DNA from: Nitrososphaerota archaeon
GTDB lineage: Archaea; Thermoproteota; Nitrososphaeria; Conexivisphaerales; UBA164
NCBI GenBank assembly: GCA_029786595.1
Contig: JAFLXO010000006.1
Location: 1-48,001, forward strand
Length of the DNA: 48,001 nucleotides
Direction of reading: 5' to 3'
A model generated the notes under the pieces. The model saw only the letters and a program-made list of their open reading frames with translations, was not told the DNA's origin and did no database searches. A program made the position numbers and the translations under genes. This document shows positions 42,969 through 48,001 of the stretch, in pieces; the first letter of the stretch is position 1; the number at the start of each line of letters is the position of its first letter.

Positions 42969-45695
42969 ATGACAACTAAAAAGATAAAAAGTATATCTAA
43001 AGCTCTTTCAGCAATTCTTGTCATAATAATAATAATTATAGCTGGTGTAGGAGTATACTACTATTATACTACCACCTTAGTAACCCCTCCATCCAAGATT
43101 ACCGGGTCCATAACTGTAGCGGCAGAAGCAGGATATAATGACGCCGCATTGGAACAGATAGCCAAGGATTATATGGCCGCTAATCCTGGAACTACCATAA
43201 ATGTAGTGACGCTATCCTTTGATACAGCTTTAACAGATTATCAGACGGCGTTCTCTACAAAGACTGATACATACGATGTGGTATTCTTCCCTAATGTTGG
43301 ATACTTGGGCACAATAGATCAGTACTTGGTCAACTTGCAACCATACCTATCTAACACAAACTACTTCCCAGCTTCATATAACGTATCCGATATACTTCCT
43401 TCAATGTTAGCCCCATTTGAAATTAACGGCAACCTGTATGGCCTACCCAACTCTGGTGACGTAATGCTCTTCTACTACAGGCCGTCATACTTCAACAATG
43501 CAACCAATCAACAGTTATTCCAGCAGGAATACGGCTATGCGCTGCCGAACCCAGCGAACACTACACTGACCCTGCAGCAGCTGGTCAATGTCGCCGACTT
43601 CTTCAACGGTCAGCACGGTGCAAAATATGGTATAGTGATGATGACCGGTTCCGGTGACGACGACATGATACAGACCTTTCTCACACTCTTCGGTGGAATC
43701 AGGGTGGCAGATAGTGCGACCTTCGGGCCTGTAACTGGTCCGTATGGAGACATGTTCAGCAGTAATGGCCAGATACTTTCTAACACTTCGATCTTCCAGA
43801 GTACCCTTTCGGCTTTCGCAGATCTAATCAAGGCTAGCGAAGATCCTTTGAGCGCTACCTTTACAACCGTTCCAGGAACCTTCGCCAGTGGAGATGCCCC
43901 CATGATGATCTACTGGACGCCTCCATTGCTCACGCTTGGCAACTCATCAGTGTCTTCGGTTTCCAATGACTGGGCTGTGGCTCCAACAATGCCCGGCGGG
44001 GTTAGTGAAACCGGCGGAGTGGGATTAGGCATATATAATGGCACACACAATTTGCCGTTAGCTCTCTCATTCCTAGAATTTGCAACTAGCCCAAGTGAGT
44101 CAGTGAATTATATGACCATTGATAGCCTGCTACCCTTCAGGTACTCAGGCTTCTCCTATGCTATTTCACACCAATTGCTATCAACACCAATAATAGATGC
44201 TGTACTCAGTAATCTAGAAAACAGCGTCCAGGGTCCGGGTAATGTAGCGTACTGGCCACAAGTTTCGGCAGCCTTCAGGGGCGAAGTTCCATATGTAGTC
44301 GAAGGAACGGCAACTGTGGCCCAAGCAGCTAGTACCATAACAAAGGCAAGTGTGAGCGCTGGAGCGACGGCGTACGTTGGCGTGTCGCCTCCGCCACCAT
44401 TGTCTGGCACGATTAACGTCGTAGCTATGGCTGGATACAATGATGCCGCCCTTAAGCAGATAGCTAGTGACTTTATGGCGCAGCACCCTGGTACAAAGAT
44501 AAACATAGATGAAATACCGTATGGAAGCGTAGTATCCGATGCGCTGACCGCATTCCAAGCAAATCAATCAATTTACGATGTAATAAGCCTTGGAAGCGTT
44601 GGATTCCTTGGACAACTGGGCCCATACCTTCTTAACATTGGCCCATATATGGCATCTTCAGCTTGGTTCCCATCATCCTGGAACTCGTCTGATATGATAA
44701 CATCCTTGATTTCCTTGTATTCATATGGCGGAGTGCCAGTTGGACTACCTGAGGCGGGGGGCGCGATGCTCTTCTACTACAGGCCGTCATACTTCAACAA
44801 TGCAACCAATCAACAGTTATTCCAGCAGGAATACGGCTATGCGCTGCCGAACCCAGCGAACACTACACTGACCCTGCAGCAGCTGGTCAATGTCGCCGAC
44901 TTCTTCAACGGTCAGCACGGTGCAAAATATGGTATAGTGTTGATGACCGGCTCCGGCGATGATGACGCAATACAGACCTATGAAGGGCTAATTGCCGCGG
45001 CAAGGGTGAACGCAACCTCTTCTATGGGTCAGGTAAATTCAGTATACGGGGACCTATTCACTAGCAAAGGAGTACCTATATTCAATACTACAATAGGCGA
45101 AACAGTGATGAGCGATTATCTTAAATTAGCCGCCGCAAGTGAGGATCCAATGACATCAGCATATGAAACAGTACCCGGATACTTTGCTGCGGGAGATGCC
45201 CCAATGATGATCTACTGGAACCCTCCAGCGCTATATCTCAACAACCCGAATAGGAGCGCCATAGTTGGTGATTGGGCGGTAGCCCCGACAATGCCGGGCG
45301 GCGCTAGCATACTTGGCGGTACAGGCCTTGGAATTTACAAATATACGCAGAACCTGCCACTGTCTGTGGCATTTATTGAATTCGCCACTAGCCCAAGCGA
45401 AGCATCAAAGTTTGTTCAGCTTGATAGCCTTATGCCATTCAGATATTCAGTGTTCAACCAGCAGGTACAAGCCAAACCAGCTTACGCTGAAGCGCTATCC
45501 GCGATAGCCAGCACGATGAGCACAAGCATTCCTGGTACAGCTAACGTAGCATATTGGGGACAGGTATCCGCCGCCTTCAGGGGCGAACTTCCAACCATGT
45601 ATTCCGGGCAGGAGAGCATAAGCACAGGTATGACTCACATTGAAACTGCGACCTATCAGGCGGCAATAAGCCAGGCGACAACAGGCAGCGGGTAG
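42969..45695 (+). CDS. Membrane-anchored ABC sugar-type binding protein with two tandem binding domains
   Basis: 908 aa from ATG 42969 (track uses TTG 42948). An N-terminal uncleaved-looking anchor ALSAILVIIIIIIAGVG follows a Lys-rich start. Then two homologous extracellular solute-binding family 1 domains of about 435 aa each, starting ITGSITVAAEAGYNDAAL and LSGTINVVAMAGYNDAAL, joined by a short Pro-rich linker (VSPPPPLSG). At least a dozen N-x-S/T sequons suggest surface glycosylation. Captures a substrate, presumably carbohydrate, for the permeases downstream. Usual binding proteins are single-domain. Confidence 0.88.
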   Translation: MTTKKIKSISKALSAILVIIIIIIAGVGVYYYYTTTLVTPPSKITGSITVAAEAGYNDAALEQIAKDYMAANPGTTINVVTLSFDTALTDYQTAFSTKTDTYDVVFFPNVGYLGTIDQYLVNLQPYLSNTNYFPASYNVSDILPSMLAPFEINGNLYGLPNSGDVMLFYYRPSYFNNATNQQLFQQEYGYALPNPANTTLTLQQLVNVADFFNGQHGAKYGIVMMTGSGDDDMIQTFLTLFGGIRVADSATFGPVTGPYGDMFSSNGQILSNTSIFQSTLSAFADLIKASEDPLSATFTTVPGTFASGDAPMMIYWTPPLLTLGNSSVSSVSNDWAVAPTMPGGVSETGGVGLGIYNGTHNLPLALSFLEFATSPSESVNYMTIDSLLPFRYSGFSYAISHQLLSTPIIDAVLSNLENSVQGPGNVAYWPQVSAAFRGEVPYVVEGTATVAQAASTITKASVSAGATAYVGVSPPPPLSGTINVVAMAGYNDAALKQIASDFMAQHPGTKINIDEIPYGSVVSDALTAFQANQSIYDVISLGSVGFLGQLGPYLLNIGPYMASSAWFPSSWNSSDMITSLISLYSYGGVPVGLPEAGGAMLFYYRPSYFNNATNQQLFQQEYGYALPNPANTTLTLQQLVNVADFFNGQHGAKYGIVLMTGSGDDDAIQTYEGLIAAARVNATSSMGQVNSVYGDLFTSKGVPIFNTTIGETVMSDYLKLAAASEDPMTSAYETVPGYFAAGDAPMMIYWNPPALYLNNPNRSAIVGDWAVAPTMPGGASILGGTGLGIYKYTQNLPLSVAFIEFATSPSEASKFVQLDSLMPFRYSVFNQQVQAKPAYAEALSAIASTMSTSIPGTANVAYWGQVSAAFRGELPTMYSGQESISTGMTHIETATYQAAISQATTGSG
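43464..43637 (+). repeat. 174-bp block, copy 1 of internal perfect repeat
   Basis: Identical base for base to 44766-44939 (offset 1302 bp, 434 codons). Encodes MLFYYRPSYF...HGAKYGIV (58 aa). Outside the block the two domains diverge strongly. Confidence 0.97.
44766..44939 (+). repeat. 174-bp block, copy 2 of internal perfect repeat
   Basis: Second copy of the 43464-43637 block. First differing base after it is position 44940 (T versus A at 43638). Confidence 0.97.
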
Positions 45696-45702
45696 AACAT
45701 AA

Positions 45703-46581
45703 TTGCGCGTGAACAGGGCTTTCAGAGTGGGCCTTATTCTAGCATTACCAATAATTATTTATTTTTTAATTTTTTTTATTTATCCTCTTATAACGCTTTT
45801 TCAGAGCGCCTTTACGAACACGGCGGGGGCGTATACCCTGGCCAACTTCACCAATATGCTGACCGACCGGGTGCTGAAGATATCCCTTGAGAATACCGCC
45901 TTCTATTTTTTCGGTTCCGTTGCCCTGGAGTATTCAGTGGGGTTTGGCGTCGCGTTCCTCCTTTATAATTACCTGGGGAGGCTGAGGTCGATATTTCGGA
46001 CCATAATATTCCTCCCCCTTATGGTATCGCCCGTGGTGATCGGGCTGATGTGGCTGCTGCTGCTTAATACGAACTATGGGCCCATAGATTACATGATCCG
46101 TCTCCTTGGCCTGCCGCCCGTAAACTGGCTCGGGAACCTGTCCCTGGCCATGCCATCGCTCATAATAGCCAACGGCTGGGAGTACTCCCCCTTCGTCTTC
46201 CTCATAATCTATGCGGGCCTCCAGATGGTCCCCCAGCAACTGTATGAAGCGGCAAGCGTGGACGGCCTTACCAGGTTCCAGACCTTCAGGTACATAACGC
46301 TGCCATCCATCAGGGCCTCCATGATAATCGCCTTCCTCCTTAATTCCATAGGGGTCCTGAAGGGGTTTGACCTGGTCTACGTGCTGACCAACGGCGGCCC
46401 CGGGTACTCCACCTACATACTGAGCTTCTACGAGTACGTCGTAGGCTTTTCGTTCTTTGAAACGCACTACGCTGCGGCCCTGGCGATCCTGTTCCTCATC
46501 GTGATAGGCGCCTTCGTCTTTGTGATGCTCAAGTTCACTTCGGTGGAGGAGTATCTCGGCTTGAGGAGGTTAAAGGAATGA
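45703..46581 (+). CDS. ABC transporter permease (MalF/UgpA type)
   Basis: 292 aa with about six membrane spans. LALPIIIYFLIFFIYPLITLFQSAF is the first span. The EAA loop reads YEAASVDGLTRFQTFRYITLPSIRAS, the contact for the ATPase. TTG start 45703 (GTG 45709 possible). ATGA overlap with the next permease. After an A/T-rich first span the gene becomes clearly more GC-rich than the binding-protein gene. Confidence 0.93.
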   Translation: MRVNRAFRVGLILALPIIIYFLIFFIYPLITLFQSAFTNTAGAYTLANFTNMLTDRVLKISLENTAFYFFGSVALEYSVGFGVAFLLYNYLGRLRSIFRTIIFLPLMVSPVVIGLMWLLLLNTNYGPIDYMIRLLGLPPVNWLGNLSLAMPSLIIANGWEYSPFVFLIIYAGLQMVPQQLYEAASVDGLTRFQTFRYITLPSIRASMIIAFLLNSIGVLKGFDLVYVLTNGGPGYSTYILSFYEYVVGFSFFETHYAAALAILFLIVIGAFVFVMLKFTSVEEYLGLRRLKE

Positions 46582-47432
46582 AGGCCATGACCGTTGTCGT
46601 AATAATTCTGCTGACCATAGTCTCCTTGGTGTACATATTTCCCATATACTGGACGCTGGTGACCGCAGTGAAGACCAGCCTCCAGATATTCACCTATCCC
46701 CCGATATTCTTTCCCACCAGGTTCACGCTCAGCAACTTCTACACCGCCGGGAACATCTTCGGCGCCGTAAGCCAGACAGCAGTCGGCAGCGTTCCCTGGA
46801 TGATCGATAGCACGATCGTAGCCATAATAGCCACACTTGCGAGCACCTTCCTGATAGCCGCGCCCGCTGCTTACTCCCTGGTCAGGTACATAAAGAGCGT
46901 CTGGCTCGGTAGGCTCATACTGTTCATGACGATGATACCCGAGGCGGTCTTCATGGTTCCGTTCTTCCTGATAGTGGTTAAGATAAACCTCCTGAACACC
47001 TGGTGGGGGCTGATCCTTGTCTACATAAGCTTCACTGCGCCGTTCGCGACGTGGCTCCTGATGGGCTTCTTCAACGACATCCCGAAGAGCGTGGAGGAGG
47101 CCGCTGAAATAGACGGCCTGTCGCCTTATCAGATATTCTACAGGATAAGCCTTCGCCTGGTCATACCGGGGATCATCGCGGCGCTCATACTTAACTTCAT
47201 ATCGTGCTGGAACGAGCTCCTCTATGCGCTCATATTGACCTACTCCCCGTTCCCGGCAGGGGCCCAGACGGTCCCGCTGTTTTTAACGAGTTTTATAATA
47301 GTTGAAAAGAGCTTTGCATGGGGCGGGCTGGCCGCGGCCGGGATCTTCACCATGCTGCCCACCATCATACTGGGCATATACGCGCAAAAGTATTTAGCCA
47401 GAGGGCTTACAATGGGCGCTGTTAAGGGCTAG
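46578..47432 (+). CDS. ABC transporter permease (MalG/UgpE type)
   Basis: 284 aa, about six spans. EAA loop VEEAAEIDGLSPYQIFYRISLRLVIPG; late WNELLYALILT and TVPLFLTSF segments are typical of the MalG partner. Overlaps the first permease by 4 nt and is followed by a strong AGGAGGT ribosome site for the ATPase gene. Confidence 0.93.
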   Translation: MKAMTVVVIILLTIVSLVYIFPIYWTLVTAVKTSLQIFTYPPIFFPTRFTLSNFYTAGNIFGAVSQTAVGSVPWMIDSTIVAIIATLASTFLIAAPAAYSLVRYIKSVWLGRLILFMTMIPEAVFMVPFFLIVVKINLLNTWWGLILVYISFTAPFATWLLMGFFNDIPKSVEEAAEIDGLSPYQIFYRISLRLVIPGIIAALILNFISCWNELLYALILTYSPFPAGAQTVPLFLTSFIIVEKSFAWGGLAAAGIFTMLPTIILGIYAQKYLARGLTMGAVKG

Positions 47433-47443
47433 GAGGTTATGAT

Positions 47444-48001
47444 ATGTCTGAAGTAGTTGTGGAAAACCTGACGAAGAAGTTCGGCAACAACGTGGTGCTG
47501 GACAATATAGACCTGAAGATAGACGCGAAGGAGTACTTCGTACTGCTGGGCCCATCGGGCTCAGGAAAGACCACGCTGCTGAGGCTGATCGCCGGGCTAG
47601 AAGAAATAACGGCAGGCTCGATATACATAGCCGGCAAGAAGGTTAACGATATGCTGCCAAAGGAGCGGAACGTGGCCATGGTGTTCCAGAATTACGCCCT
47701 CTACCCCCACCTGAACGTGTACGAAAATATCTCCCTGCCATTGAAGGTAAGACACCTTGGCCCTGAAAAGGTGAAGGAAAAGGTTAAGACGGTGGCCGAA
47801 ACCCTCCACATAGAGGACCTTCTCCAGAAGAAGCCCAAGCAGATCAGCGGCGGGCAGCAGCAGAGGGTGGCCCTGGCCAGGGCTCTGGTGAGGGACCCAT
47901 CGGTATTCCTGCTGGACGAGCCGCTCAGCAACCTGGACGCCAAGCTCAGGGTGGAGGCCAGGGTCTTTCTAAAAAAGCTTCAGAAGGAGCTGGGGATCAC
48001 G
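47444..48001 (+). CDS. ABC transporter ATPase (MalK/UgpC type), 3' truncated by window
   Basis: 186 residues visible; absent from the track because the frame is open at the edge. AGGAGGT precedes ATG 47444. Walker A GPSGSGKTT, Q-loop VFQNYALYPHL, signature ISGGQQQRVALARAL, Walker B VFLLDEPLSNLD. The downstream H-loop and TOBE regulatory domain are outside. Energises the importer. Confidence 0.95.
   Translation, partial: MSEVVVENLTKKFGNNVVLDNIDLKIDAKEYFVLLGPSGSGKTTLLRLIAGLEEITAGSIYIAGKKVNDMLPKERNVAMVFQNYALYPHLNVYENISLPLKVRHLGPEKVKEKVKTVAETLHIEDLLQKKPKQISGGQQQRVALARALVRDPSVFLLDEPLSNLDAKLRVEARVFLKKLQKELGIT

Noticed and set aside
45934-46467. 177-aa minus-strand ORF in the permease gene
   Set aside because: Shadow of a GC-rich membrane-protein gene on the other strand; composition is His/Gln/Gly-rich nonsense without motifs.
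1-48001. CRISPR arrays, rRNA genes, replication origin
   Set aside because: No regularly spaced repeats, no rRNA-like stretches and no cdc6-linked repeat cluster were seen on reading through.

Overview
This window is chromosomal DNA from an archaeon. The archaeal marker genes are sn-glycerol-1-phosphate dehydrogenase, RadA, archaeal-type GlyRS and TyrRS, the KEOPS proteins Kae1 and Bud32, class I CCA-adding enzyme, archease, diphthine synthase, L1/L10 and a geranylgeranyl-reductase-family flavoprotein. Gene content, AGG/ATA-rich codon use, mostly leaderless promoters (TATA box about 26 nt before the first ATG) and N-glycosylation sequons in an exported protein suggest a Euryarchaeote near the Thermoplasmata. 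That placement is inference.

Layout. 0-9.6 kb: an MTA/SAH-type deaminase, egsA and an archaeal protein kinase; a divergent unknown protein; glyS; an RPC34/RPC39-like winged-helix protein with a Cys cluster plus the rRNA methyltransferase rlmE; tyrS and radA on the minus strand. 9.6-10.5 kb: gene-poor, with a 439-bp decayed IS that keeps its terminal inverted repeats. 10.5-15.7 kb: a his operon (class I amidotransferase-like gene, hisG, hisB, hisH, hisA, hisF, hisI), in which HisI is fused to a purine-type phosphoribosyltransferase. 15.7-19.7 kb: a MoaD-like sulfur carrier with a three-subunit molybdenum hydroxylase. 19.8-25.7 kb: cytidylate kinase, moaA, archease, a tRNA-Phe split by a 14-nt D-loop intron, gdhA, a peroxiredoxin and a small TusA-like protein. 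25.7-29.5 kb: a DUF998-like membrane protein, aspartate kinase, an unknown TIM-barrel-like protein and Sir2.

29.6-34.6 kb is a minus-strand tRNA-maturation block: RNase Z-like, CCA-adding enzyme, 2'-5' RNA ligase-like protein, Bud32, Kae1 and, unexpectedly, MoaE. 34.7-42.1 kb: ribosomal L1-L10, a GGR-like flavoprotein, diphthine synthase with a DUF357-like tail, AlaX, a large alkaline-phosphatase-superfamily phosphodiesterase and a uridine-phosphorylase-family enzyme. 42.1-42.97 kb holds a decayed gene. 42.97-48 kb is a carbohydrate-type ABC importer whose binding protein is an internal tandem duplication; the two halves share a perfectly identical 174-bp block. The ATPase gene runs off the window.

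How the genes connect: MoaA, MoaD-like and MoaE supply molybdopterin that the hydroxylase needs. The tRNA block, archease, AlaX, GlyRS and TyrRS all serve tRNA maturation and charging. L1/L10 and diphthine synthase serve translation. The observations most worth following are the HisI-phosphoribosyltransferase fusion, the minimal bulge-helix-bulge intron, the RPC34-like Cys protein, the DPH5-DUF357 fusion and the gene-converted duplicated binding protein.
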